Shown: one piece after another, positions 30,374 to 39,144 of the stretch
Layout of the letters: every line of letters starts with the position of its first letter
Numbering within the stretch: position 1 is the stretch's first letter
NCBI GenBank assembly: GCA_963721345.1
Contig: CAVRIT010000001.1
Location: 1,674,001-1,738,000, forward strand
Length of the DNA stretch: 64,000 nt
From: JACDAN01 sp963721345
Lineage (GTDB): Bacteria; Actinomycetota; Thermoleophilia; Gaiellales; Gaiellaceae
Direction of reading: 5' to 3'
Notes under the pieces: generated by a model
What the model was told of the DNA's origin: nothing
Seen by the model: only the letters and a program-made list of their open reading frames with translations
Database searches by the model: none
Made by a program: the position numbers and the translations under genes

Positions 30374-30847
30374 GCGGGCGAGTCTAGTGTCGCCGCGCGC
30401 CGCAGCCGGTCGCGCAAACGCCACCACGCCGGCGCCGATCCGCCAGACGCGCGTGTGGTGCATCGACCGGATGACCTCGTGCGCGTCGGTCAGCTCACGG
30501 TCGAGCTGCTCCAGGCGCTTGGCGGCGGTCGCCGGGATGTCGGCGCGGTCGATCGTGTCGAGCTCCCTCCGCGCAATGTCGAGCTTTTCGGCGTCGCGGG
30601 CGCGCGCGGACTCAAGCTCGATCAGTGCGTCGGCCGACCGGCGCGCTCGTTCCCGCGCCTCCTCCACCTCGTCGCGGAGCGCCGTCCGCTCGCGCGCCAA
30701 CTGCCCCCGCTCGTCGGCGAGCCGGCGCCGGTCCTCGTCCAGCCGCGCGACGGCGCGATCGATCTCGGCCTGCGCCTCCGCGATCAGCTCCGCGCGGCGG
30801 TCGAGATCGCTCTGAGCCTCAGTCTCACGCTCGGGTGCCTTGCTCAC
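30374..30847 (-). CDS. Coiled-coil protein, frame runs into RmlC without a stop
   Basis: From GTG 30847 the frame encodes about 110 residues of charged coiled coil (DRRAELIAEAQAEIDRAVAR, REELID-type repeats, LDTIDRADIPATAAKRLEQL), then MHHTRVWRIGAGVVAFA, a Trp-Arg ending like that of the other coiled-coil tails here. No stop codon separates it from RmlC in this frame: 158 codons lead directly into GTG 30373. Either a stop was lost to a base error or the two are fused. It overlaps the stop of the upstream GT2 protein as GTGA. Function unknown; scaffolding inferred. Confidence 0.55.
30381..30386 (-). promoter_or_regulatory. Candidate -10 box, leaderless start of rmlC
   Basis: Minus-strand TAGACT, then seven bases, then GTG 30373. 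Confidence 0.45.
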
Positions 30848-32766
30848 GCTGCGGCCTCGGCGAGGAATGGGTAGCGCTCGACGAGTACTGACCATGCCTC
30901 GGCGGTGTCGATATTCGTGAGCCCGATCATCGAGTGGCGGTTCGTCCGATAGCGGGCAACTATCTCGGGGACGAGTGTCCCCCGCATGCCGGCCTGCGCC
31001 AATGCGCACCACAGTGCGAAATCTTCCCAGCCGTACAGTCGCTCGTCCGTCGGGAAGCCGCCGAGCTCCTCGACCGCGCTGCGGCGCAGCATCGCCATGG
31101 CGTCGATGTAGTTCCCGTAGGCGAGCCGCCGCGGATCCCAGTGGTGCCAGCTGAGCAGCCCCGTCGGCCCCTGTGCATCGAACTGCTCGATCACGCCGTA
31201 GGCCATCGCCGCCTCTGCGTCCTCGTCGAGCGCGGCGGCGAGCCGCCGGAGGGCGTGCGGGTAGATCGCGTTGTCGGCGTCCAGGAAGAAGACGTACTCG
31301 CCGCGCGCCACCTCGATGCCCCGGTTCCGCGCAACGGGCAGCCCGCGGTTCTCGCCGTGCGGCGATCAACCTCGCGCCCAGCCACGGATGCGCCTCCAGC
31401 GCGTACTTCGCGGCCTCGAGCGAGTCGTCGGTAGACGCGTCCTCGACGACGATCGCCTCGACTTCCACGTCCTGGGCGCGAGCGACGCTGGCGATTGCCT
31501 CGCCGACGACGCCGGCGTAGTTGTAGAGCGTGAGCACCACGCTCACCCGAGGCTTCGTCTCGGTGTACGGCCCGAACGTCCATTCGCGGTCCTCCGGCGC
31601 CTTGCACTCGAGCCTCCGAAGTTGCCGCTCGAGCCGGCGTTGCCCGAGCAGGAGGCCCTTGAGTGCGCGGCGCGTGAGATCGAGGTCGCTCGGATCGTCG
31701 AGCGCGCGCTCCCACTCGGTCTTCGGATCCTTCAACCTCCTGGGGGCCGGAAGCGTCCCGCGGGCGCTCCGCGGGGGCTCCTGCCTCTGCGCCGAAACGT
31801 CCTCGATCGCTTCGGCGAGCGTCGCGATCGTCGTCGCGAGCGGAAGCTGCTCGCGAATGAAGTCGTACGCCGCGCGCCTCACTTCGTCGAGGCGGGCCTC
31901 GTCGTCGAGGAGGCGGTCGAGGACGAACGGAAGGGACTCCGGCGCGACGCTGAAGAAGTGCTCGCCGGGTACGAGCGGGTCGTAGCCGTTCGAGTGCTCC
32001 GACAGGACGACCGCGCCGTTCGCGACCGCGCCGAGGACTCGCTGCCACTCGAGGTAGGGCGTTTCGTCGCGGTGGACATTGAGCAGGATCCTCGACGAGC
32101 GGAGGTGCCGCCACTTCCGCGAGCCCGAGAAGAACGCGGGATCGTCAGCGCTCCGCGGCAGTAGGAACTCGTAGAGATGCAGGGCGCTCGTGCGGTCGCG
32201 GAGCGCCCAGCCGCAGTTCGCGAGGATTCTCTGACGACGCTCCGTCGCGCCCCCCATGAACGTCGCGTCGATGGGGCGCTGGCCGGCCTCCCCGCGCCAC
32301 TCGTCCCACGCGGGGACGTAGCCCAGCCGCAGGAGCCGCGCCTCCACGCCTCGCCGCCCGAGCTCCGCGACCCCCATCGTGTTGATGTCGACGACGGCTC
32401 CCGCCGCCGCGCAACGTTGAACGTATCGTCGAACCAGCGCGTGCCCGGCTGCTCGGTGGAGATGACGACGGTTCGAGCCAGATGCGCATTCGATGGATGC
32501 GCTGGCCGCTGGGTGAGCGGGAGGTACTCGTGTGGGACGAGCAGGTAGACGACGGCCCGCTCCGGATCGGCGGGAAGTGGTCGACCGCGCGCTCCGTCGG
32601 CGACGCCGATGCCTTCGAGAGCGGTCTCGGGACGCTCGACCAGCTCCTCGAAGAACACGTTGTGACCGCTCGGCCGTGACGAAGCAGGCGGTGGAGACGC
32701 CTCCGGCGGCGCTCTTCCCGCTGTCGGAACGTGGCAGACGACCCGGCAGGACGTTAGCGTGGCCAT
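30844..32766 (-). CDS. Two-domain glycosyltransferase, GT4-like plus GT2 (frameshifted)
   Basis: About 640 residues. The N-terminal part has AVVYLLVPHEYLPLTQRPA and TEQPGTRWFDDTFNVA. After a frame change near 32390 come DINTMGVAELGRRGVEARLL, SSRILLNVHRDETPYLEWQR, ANGAVVLSEHSNGYDPLVPG and HFFSVAPESLPFVLDRLLDD, a glycosyltransferase-B-like domain. From about residue 400 a GT2 domain follows: RVSVVLTLYNYAGVVGEAIA, AIVVEDASTDDSLEAAKYAL, and after a second change near 31365 GEYVFFLDADNAIYPHALRR and LYGWEDFALWCALAQ. ATG 32766 is the best start seen. One protein may add two successive sugars. Confidence 0.75.
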
Positions 32767-32788
32767 CGCCGCGAGTTAGCGCCGCTGG

Positions 32789-32794
32789 TAGCTT
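32789..32794 (+). promoter_or_regulatory. Candidate -10 box upstream of the SDR gene
   Basis: TAGCTT, nine bases, then ATG 32804, which is in frame with the SDR gene. The conserved fold begins only at GTG 32882, so the message may have a short leader or a 26-residue extension. Confidence 0.4.
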
Positions 32795-32881
32795 CGCTGC
32801 CCGATGGCGGGCGACGGAACCGGTTTCGCTGTCGGCGCACGATGCCACGGAGCAACGGCCTCTCGCCGGAGCCGCCGGAGC

Positions 32882-33912
32882 GTGGCAAGCACGGTCCTCG
32901 TGACGGGAGGCGCCGGCTACATCGGCTCCGTCCTCGTCGGGCGGCTGCTCGAACGCGGCTACCGCGTCCGCGTCCTCGACCGCCTCTACTGGGGCGAGGA
33001 TCCGCTCGCCCCGGTGCGAGACCGAGTCGAGCTCGTCATCGCCGACGTCCGCGACATCCCGGACGAGCGCGCTCGACGGCGTCGACGGCGTCATCCACCT
33101 CGCCGGCCTCTCCAACGACCCGACGGCCGAGTACGACCCGGAGGCGAACTGGCAGATGAACGCGCTCGCCACGGAGGCGCTCGGGCGCGCCTGCGTCGAG
33201 CGCGGGCATCGAGCGCGTCGTCTTCGCCTCCTCCTGCTCGCTCTACGACGGCCTGCCGCCGGCGATGCACGACGAGGACACCGAGCTGAAGCCGCGCGGC
33301 CCGTACGCCGAGTCGAAGCGCTACGGCGAGCTGAAGCTGCTCGAGCTCGTCGACAAGGGGCTGTCGCCCGGTGATCCTGCGCAACGGGACGGTCTACGGC
33401 TGGAGCACGCGGATGCGCTTCGACCTCGTCGTGAACACCTTCGTCAAGGACGCGCTGCTCCAGGGCCGGCTGATCCTCCACGGCGGCGGCTGGATGTGGC
33501 GGCCGCTCGTCGACGTCCAGGACGTCTCCGACGCGATGATCGCCACCCTCGAGGCGCCGGACGACCTCGTCCGCGGCGAGATCTTCAACGTCCTCCACTC
33601 CAACTACCAGATCCGCGAGCTCGCGATGCTCGTCGCCGGCTCCGTCCAGCTCGCTCGGGCGCACGCGTCGAGCTCGCCGAGACGCCGGCGCCGCCGCGCA
33701 CGCGCGACTACGAGTGCTCGAACGCGAAGCTCGCGCAACGCCTCGGCTTCATTCCGGTCCGCTCGGTCGTCGAGGCCGTCGCCGACCTGCTCGAGCGCAT
33801 CGACCTCGAGGACCGCGCGTACCTCAGCGACCCGCGCCACTACAACATCCGCTGGCTCGAGCTGCTGCACGAGCTGCGCCCTCGCATCGAGGCGTTCGGC
33901 TCAGTGCTGTGA
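32882..33912 (+). pseudogene. NAD-dependent sugar epimerase/dehydratase (SDR), frameshifted
   Basis: Extended SDR of the GalE/RmlB-like group. GTG 32882 gives STVLVTGGAGYIGSVLVGRL (cofactor loop), VRDRVELVIADVRDIPDE, DGVIHLAGLSNDP, CSLYDGLPPAMHDEDTELKP, GPYAESKRYGELKLLELVDK (catalytic Tyr/Lys), RNGTVYGWSTRMRFDLVVNT, WRPLVDVQDVSDAMIATLEA and NYQIRELAMLVAG. Frame changes near 33075, 33205, 33370 and 33655 break it into five parts. ATG 32804 is an alternative start. The stop overlaps RmlD as GTGA. It may supply the 4-keto or epimerised sugar nucleotide for this glycan; the substrate is unknown. Confidence 0.8.
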
Positions 33913-34793
33913 GCTTCGGCCGCGTCCTGATCACCGGGGCGGGCGGACAGCTCTCGAGCGACCTCGAGGAGGCGCTCGCCGGACGCGCCGAGGTGACGGC
34001 GCCTCGCGCAGGCCGAGCTGGACATCGCCGACGACGCGGCGCTCGACGTCGCGTCATGGCAGCGCGGCTTCGACCTCGTCCTCAACTGCGCCGCGTTCCA
34101 CAACGTCGACGCGTGCGAGCGGGAGGAGGACACGCGCGTTCGAGGTCAACGCCCGGGCCGTCAAGCGGCTCGCGGAGCGCTGCGGCGACGGCGCCGTCTC
34201 GTCCACGTCAGCACCAACTACGTCTTCGACGGCGAGCGGGACGAGCCGTACGGCGAGGACGACCTCCCACGGCCGCTCAACATCTACGGCGATCTCGAAG
34301 CTCGCCGGCGAGCACGCGGCGCTCGCCTACTGCGACGCGGCGCTCGTCGTCCGCACCGCCGGCCTCTACGGGCGCCACGGAAGCGCCTCGAAGGGCGGCA
34401 ACTTCGTCGTCCGGATGATCGCGCGGGCCCGGGAGCAGGGCGCGCTGCAGGTCGTCGCGGACCAGCGGCTGACGCCGACGTACACCGGCGATCTCGCCGC
34501 TGCGATCGTCGACGCCGTCGCCCGCGGCGCGACGGCGTCGTCCACCTGACGAACGACGGCGAGTGCAACTGGCACGAGTTCACGCGGCGATCATCGAGCT
34601 GGCGGGCGTCGACGTCGAGGTGACGCCGACGCACGACCCAGCCGGCTCGCCGCGCCGGCCGCTGAACGGGGTGCTCGCGCGACCTCGCGCCGACGAGCTC
34701 GGACTCCCGCGTCTCCGCCACTGGCGCGAAGCGCTCGAGGACTACATGCGGTCCGCGGGGCTGAGGGAGACTGCGGCGCTCACGCCCTCGTAA
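33909..34793 (+). pseudogene. rfbD: dTDP-4-dehydrorhamnose reductase (RmlD family), frameshifted
   Basis: Reduces dTDP-4-keto-L-rhamnose to dTDP-L-rhamnose with NAD(P)H. Pieces: GRVLITGAGGQLSSDLEEAL, FDLVLNCAAFHNVDACERE, NARAVKRLAERCGDGAV, STNYVFDGERDEPYGEDDLP, KLAGEHAALAYCDAALVVRT, GLYGRHGSASKGGNFVVRMI, VVADQRLTPTYTGDLAAAIV, and the end HWREALEDYMRSAGLRE. These are the standard RmlD landmarks. Four or so frame changes occur (near 34010, 34135, 34200, 34295, 34545). The TAA stop abuts the stop of the convergent methyltransferase with no gap. It works downstream of RmlC at 29821. Confidence 0.82.
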
Positions 34794-35453
34794 TCACAAT
34801 GGCGGCGCTGCACGCCGGGGAGTCCGTCGACCAGCGTATTCCCAGGCAATGTAGAAGCCAGCGGTGAAGTCCATGAAGGCTCGGTGCTCGGCTTGCTCCC
34901 AACCAGTCCCACATGAAGTCGTCGAGGACGATGTGGGTGTCCGCCGAAGCGGTTCCGCAAGAACGTGAGCGCAGTCATCGTCGATGAGTAGAGATCGGCA
35001 TCAATGTGGATGAACGAGATGGGCTCGGGGTGCTCGCGAGGAACGGCGGAATCGTCTCGTCGAACCATCCCTTGACGAGCCGGACGTTCGGCTCGACCTC
35101 AGGTAGTCGCCTTCCAGGCTGAAGTGGCCGGCGTCGTGCCGCGACCACGCCTCCGGAAGCCTTCGAATGAGTCGAAGCCGTAGAACGTCCGGTCGGGAAA
35201 GGATCGAGCCATCTCGTTGATCCAGTGGCCTTCCCAGACACCGAACTCGATATGCAGTCCCGCGGGGTCAGCGGCGGCAACCGCGTCGGCGCGAAGCTGC
35301 CCGTGGGTCTTCCCCAGGTGAAGCGGCAGATTGTCGAGTACGAAGGCGGCCGACCGAACGCGAGAGACGACGTCGATCGAGAACTGCATGTCCGTCGACA
35401 GGTCGAGGATCGCCTCGCGTACTGCCGCCTTCAATTTCCTCGGGATTCGTCAC
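34794..35453 (-). pseudogene. TylF/MycF-like SAM O-methyltransferase, frameshifted
   Basis: Resembles macrocin-type sugar O-methyltransferases. GTG 35453 begins TNPEE, then after an extra A near 35430: AAVREAILDLSTDMQFSIDV, GLHIEFGVWEGHWINEMARS (SAM loop), RTFYGFDSFEGF, VRLVKGWFDETIPPFLA and PISFIHIDADLYSSTMTALT (metal-binding Asp region). It then reads LDDFMWDWLG, EHRAFMDFTAGFYIAWEYAG and a stop at 34794. The frame shifts at least three times. Such enzymes methylate a sugar hydroxyl, so it probably decorates the glycan. Its stop touches the RmlD stop on the other strand. Confidence 0.75.
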
Positions 35454-35479
35454 GACGCGAACCTTGGCATCGCTCGAGT

Positions 35480-36502
35480 CTACGGTGGGGACGCGGCGCC
35501 GCTGCTCGCCCGGCGACGCGCAGCTGCGGCAGCTCTACGGAGCGGCTCGGTCAGCCGCCAGCTCTTGCTGCGCTCGAGGCGGACGACGGCGTCGTGCAAC
35601 TCTTGCGCCGACGGTCGGCGATTTCCCTGGCCGCGTGCTCCCCTCGCCACGCCGCGCCAAGGCGTTCGTGCTCGGGTCGGATCTCGACGAGCTCCCTAGT
35701 CAGCTGCTCGACGCTATGCCGTGCGGCCTCGAGCTCGCGCGGCTCGCCGGGCTCCGGGCGCTCGAGCGTCCTCGAGCGTGGGCACGGGCCGGTCGTCCTT
35801 GCGCGCCACGCGCGAGCCCGTGGCTCGACGCCGCCGTTGGTGCAGAAGCCGTGCGGGCTGCACGTCGACGATCTCGAAGCGCCCGGCCCCAGTGCGCCCT
35901 CAGCCACCACGGCGAGTGCAGGACCATCGGCCCGCCGAGGTCCCAGCGACTGGCCGGGCTTGAGCACGATTCATCCCGACGCGGTCCTCGTCCCACGGCT
36001 CGCTTGCGATGGCACTCCGAGATGCCCTGCGCCGATGAACGTGGCGCATGAGCAGGCCGCCGGGGCGGAGCACGCGGTGCAGCTCGAGCAGCCAGGGGCT
36101 CCAGCTCTCGGTCAGGTGCGTGAACACCGACACGACCCAGATCAGGTCGTAGTGCTCGTCCGGCGCCTCGGGAGCGGCGGGAGCACGTCGCTGGCGAAGG
36201 CCTGGATGGGCGGGTTGAGGTGCGCGTCGAGCCAGTCCACGCTCGGCACGTCGATGTCGCAGCCCAGAGCTTCTCGGCGCGTCGCGGCCTCGGCCGTGAA
36301 GTGGCGCAGCGTCCGCCCGGCGCCGCAGCCGAAGTCGAGCGCGCGCTTGCCCTCGAAGCTCCAGTCGTCCGGGAGGACGGAGACGAGGCTCTCCTTCGCG
36401 CCCGGCCGAGCTCGTCGTAGAACAGGAAAGGATCCGCTGCCTCGGCCAGCGAGCCACGCGGTTCGCGAGCTCGAGGGGCGGGTACGGCACTACCGTCGTC
36501 AC
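35480..36502 (-). pseudogene. SAM methyltransferase with coiled-coil tail, frameshifted
   Basis: GTG 36502 starts TTVVPYPPLELANRV. The SAM region is spread over frames: FEGKRALDFGCGAGRTLRHF, IDVPSVDWLDAHLNPPIQAF, DEHYDLIWVVSVFTHLTESW and PWLLELHRVLRPGGLLM. After these come GGPMVLHSPWWLRAHWG and a helical tail (ARHSVEQLTRELVEIRPEHE) that ends in ERSKSWRLTEPLRR. This tail is the fused counterpart of the small coiled-coil genes nearby. The natural stop is TAG at 35482-35480. GTGA overlap couples it to the upstream sulfotransferase. It likely methylates a sugar or glycan end; substrate unknown. Confidence 0.72.
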
Positions 36503-37383
36503 CGCGGCGAGAGCAGGTCGGCGGTCAGCCGGCCGGACAGGGCTCCCTCTATCGTGCCGGCCAGCTCAACGGTGCCGTTCGCGTTGCCGGGAGCTCGCGG
36601 TCCCGGAGCGCCCGCAGCATGAAGTAGAAGGCGCGTGCGCGAGGAGGACGTGCTCGTCGCGTGCGAGCTCCTCCGGCGTCGGTCCGGTGATGGCGAAGGC
36701 CGGCGTCGATGAAGCGGTCGATCTCGGTGCGCAGCGAAGGCGGCAGCGCGGTCTCGCGTCCGACGAAGCGCGCGAGGCGCGCGAGCTGCGCTCTGCGATT
36801 GTCGAAGTAGTCCTCGTAGAAGACGAGGATTCGCTCGCGCCTTCGGTCTGGAGCAGCGACGCCGAGTTGAAGCTTTGGAGCCACAGGTCGGATCGTGTCT
36901 GGTCGAGAGGGATGGTCGTCCGGCGGAACGCGTGTTGTGCGAGGCAGCCGACTCGAGCGGGCTCCGCAGGCAGATGACGTAGCTGATGTTCGGGAACGAG
37001 CTCTTGCCAGAACGGGAGCGTCGAGCGAGTTTCTAGGGTCTTCCAGCCCCAGAGTCGTGCTGTCGGTCGAAGTGCGATGGCGAGGATCTCGCTGGCCTTC
37101 CGTTCAGGGGCGCCAGCTGCGGAGATCGATGCCATCCGGGCGGGAGGTTCGGTTGCCACCAGGTCGTGCCGTGGACGGCGAAGATCTCATCGTTGAGGTC
37201 CATGATTGCGCGCTGCTCCCAGAAGCCGCGTGGGTTGTCGTCGGCCTTCGCTTCGAGCATCGTCTCCTCGGGTCCGAGGTCGACGCCCAGCAAGTTGAGA
37301 ACGCGCGCCGTGACCGAGGAGCCGCTGCGGCCCATGCCGAGGATGCAGAACGCCTCGGATTCGTGAAGAGGCGTGCACGGCAT
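36499..37383 (-). pseudogene. Sulfotransferase family protein, frameshifted
   Basis: PAPS-dependent sulfotransferase fold. ATG 37383 gives EAFCILGMGRSGSSVTARVL, whose GMGRSGSS loop is the 5'-phosphosulfate-binding site. Then come GVDLGPEETMLEAKADDNPR, GFWEQRAIMDLNDEIFAV, WGWKTLETRSTLPFW, ILVFYEDYFDNRRAQLARLA (3'-phosphate-binding Tyr/Asp region) and a C-terminal helical part ending GALSGRLTADLLSPR. Two to four frame changes lie near 37075, 36885 and 36640. It suggests that the surface glycan or a lipid is sulfated. The start has a clear leaderless -10 box; the end is coupled to the methyltransferase. Confidence 0.75.
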
Positions 37384-37389
37384 CGCGCG

Positions 37390-37395
37390 AGTGTA
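37390..37395 (-). promoter_or_regulatory. Candidate -10 box, leaderless start of the sulfotransferase gene
   Basis: Minus-strand TACACT, then six bases, then ATG 37383. It lies directly after the stop of the upstream glycosyltransferase. Confidence 0.5.
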
Positions 37396-37396
37396 T

Positions 37397-38140
37397 TCAG
37401 AGCGCCTTGAGCCGCTCGGGGTGCTTGCGCACGAAGCGCGCGATCCCGCGCCAGTGCCACAGCGTCCGGCGCGTGAGCAGGCGCCGGTCCGTGACCGCCT
37501 GCGTGCACGTGCATGACCTTCGCCTGCGGGACGTACCAGCGCTCCCAGCCCGGCCTTCGCGGCTCGGTAGGCGAGGTCGATGTCCTCTCCGTAGAGGCGG
37601 AAGCCCTCGTCGAAGCCGCCGAGCTCCTCCCACGTCTCGCGGCGCAGGAGGACGAACGCGCCGAGCAGCCAGTCCGCCTGCGACGGGCTCGGTCGGCTCG
37701 ACGTCGAGGCCGTAGTGCGACCGCTGGGTGCCGCCGAGCACGCGGCGCAGCGGCGTTCGCCGGACGAGCGTCCCGGACACCGTCGGGAAGCGGCGGCGCG
37801 ACGGGTTGAGCGTCCCGTCCGGATGCCTGAGCTCCGGCCCGACGATGCCGGCGCGCGGGTGGCGCTCCGCGAAGTCGCGCAGCACGGCGACCGCGTCGGG
37901 CGCGGCCTTCGTATCGGGGTTGGCGACCACGACGAACGGCGCGGTGGTCTCGCGGATCCCGCGGTTCGCGTTCGCCGCGAACCCCTTCGGCTGCTCGTTC
38001 TGGATCACGGGCACGCCCTGAACCGTCGCGCGGCCCAGGTTGTCGACCACCACGAGCTCGTCGACCTGGGGGATCAGCGCCTCGAGACAGGCCGAGAGCT
38101 CCGGCACCGGCTCGTGGACGACGACGACCGCCGCGGTCAC
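37397..38140 (-). CDS. GT2 glycosyltransferase with scrambled middle (three compensating frameshifts)
   Basis: The ends are in one frame: TAAVVVVHEPVPELSACLEA, ELVVVDNLGRATVQGVPV, QPKGFAANANRGIRETTAPF and VVVANPDTKAAPDAVAVL, and at the end WHWRGIARFVRKHPERLKAL. Between about 37690 and 37505 the conserved acceptor region can be read only in the other two frames (ELGGFDEGFRLYGEDIDLAY, then GWERWYVPQAKVMHVH). Three +1 changes bring the frame back, so the open frame hides the damage. GTG 38140 overlaps the upstream GT4 stop. It probably adds a rhamnose-like sugar. Confidence 0.8.
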   Translation of the reverse strand: MTAAVVVVHEPVPELSACLEALIPQVDELVVVDNLGRATVQGVPVIQNEQPKGFAANANRGIRETTAPFVVVANPDTKAAPDAVAVLRDFAERHPRAGIVGPELRHPDGTLNPSRRRFPTVSGTLVRRTPLRRVLGGTQRSHYGLDVEPTEPVAGGLAARRVRPPAPRDVGGARRLRRGLPPLRRGHRPRLPSREGRAGSAGTSRRRRSCTCTQAVTDRRLLTRRTLWHWRGIARFVRKHPERLKAL

Positions 38141-39144
38141 AGGAGCTCCCGGTAGACGTCGACCGTCCGCCGCGCGGTCTCCGCCCAGCTGAACTGCGCG
38201 GCCCGCGCGAGCCCCGCTGCCCGCAGCTCTGCACGCTTCTCCATGGCATGGAGGATCGCGCCCGCGAGGTCCTCCCGCTCGGCGAACACCGCGGCGCCGC
38301 CCGCCACTTCGATCAGCGCCGGGTCCGGCGCAGCGACGACCGGCGTGCCGCTGGCGAGCGCCTCGAGGAGCGGCAGGCCGAAGCCCTCGTAGCGTGACGG
38401 AAGGACGACGCAGACGGCGCGGCGGTAGAGCTCGGCGAGCTCGTCCTTCTCGACGTACCCGCGGAGGTCGGCGCCGCGCTCCCGGAGCTCCGCGGCGAGC
38501 GCCGGCTCGCGCTCCGGGCCGGCGACGACCAGCGGCATCTGGAGATTCAGCGCGGCCTCGAGCGCGGCGCCCGGGTCCTTGCGCCGCTGCACCGCGCCGA
38601 CGAAGAGGAGGTAGCCCTCCGGGTCGCCGTCGCCGGGCGCGAACGCGGGGTCGACGCCGTGCGGGATCACCGCGACCCGGTCCTCGCTGAGGCCGTAGAG
38701 CTCGACGAGGTCGCGTCGCGTTCGCTCGGAGACCGCGATCACGCGGTGCGCCCGCTTCGCGGATCGCCGGACCGTTGCCTTGAAGACGAAGCGATCCTTG
38801 CGCGGCATCGCGTCCGGCCGGCGCTCGAACGACAGGTCGTGGACGGTGAGGACGGAGCGCCCCGAGTGCCAGAGGGGAAGCGCGTGCTGGTAGTGGCCGA
38901 CCCTCGGCTGCACCCGGCGCAAGAGCCGTGGCAGCTTCCAGGCCATGCGGAGCTCCTGCGAGCCCGCCGGAAGCTCGATCGGCTCGACACCCGGAGGCAC
39001 CCGCTCGGGATGCCGCGTCACCGCGGCGAACCGCAGGTCCGGCGCGGCCGCCGGGAGCTCTCGCAGGAGGTTCTCGACGTACGTCTCGTCGCCCGTGCGC
39101 CGGCGTCCCAGGACGTCGGCGTCGAGGAGCACGTCCGGGGTCAC
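38137..39144 (-). CDS. GT4 glycosyltransferase (mannosyltransferase-like)
   Basis: Intact 335-residue GT-B enzyme. It has DVLLDADVLGRRRTGDETYV at the N-terminus, VGHYQHALPLWHSGRSVLTV, HDLSFERRPDAMPRKDRFVF, HRVIAVSERTRRDLVELYGL, RVAVIPHGVDPAFAPGDGD, LLFVGAVQRRKDPGAALEAA and LPSRYEGFGLPLLEALASGT with the EGFG donor motif. GTG 39144 overlaps the methyltransferase stop as GTGA. The N-terminal motif GRRRTGDETYVENLL is shared in form with the next two GT4 genes (TRAGTARYVRNLL and PRTGIGNYMLGML), so the three are probably paralogues. Mannose or rhamnose transfer is a guess. Confidence 0.88.
   Translation of the reverse strand: MTPDVLLDADVLGRRRTGDETYVENLLRELPAAAPDLRFAAVTRHPERVPPGVEPIELPAGSQELRMAWKLPRLLRRVQPRVGHYQHALPLWHSGRSVLTVHDLSFERRPDAMPRKDRFVFKATVRRSAKRAHRVIAVSERTRRDLVELYGLSEDRVAVIPHGVDPAFAPGDGDPEGYLLFVGAVQRRKDPGAALEAALNLQMPLVVAGPEREPALAAELRERGADLRGYVEKDELAELYRRAVCVVLPSRYEGFGLPLLEALASGTPVVAAPDPALIEVAGGAAVFAEREDLAGAILHAMEKRAELRAAGLARAAQFSWAETARRTVDVYRELL

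Noticed and set aside
29648..33664. A 1338-codon minus-strand open frame
   Set aside because: It is a chance join of several same-strand genes (GT domains, coiled coil, RmlC, a small protein) made possible by frameshifts and GC-rich codon bias; its first part is antisense to the SDR gene.
37397..38140. A fully intact GT2 gene
   Set aside because: The frame is open end to end, but the acceptor motif is readable only in the other two frames, so three cancelling shifts are hidden inside it.
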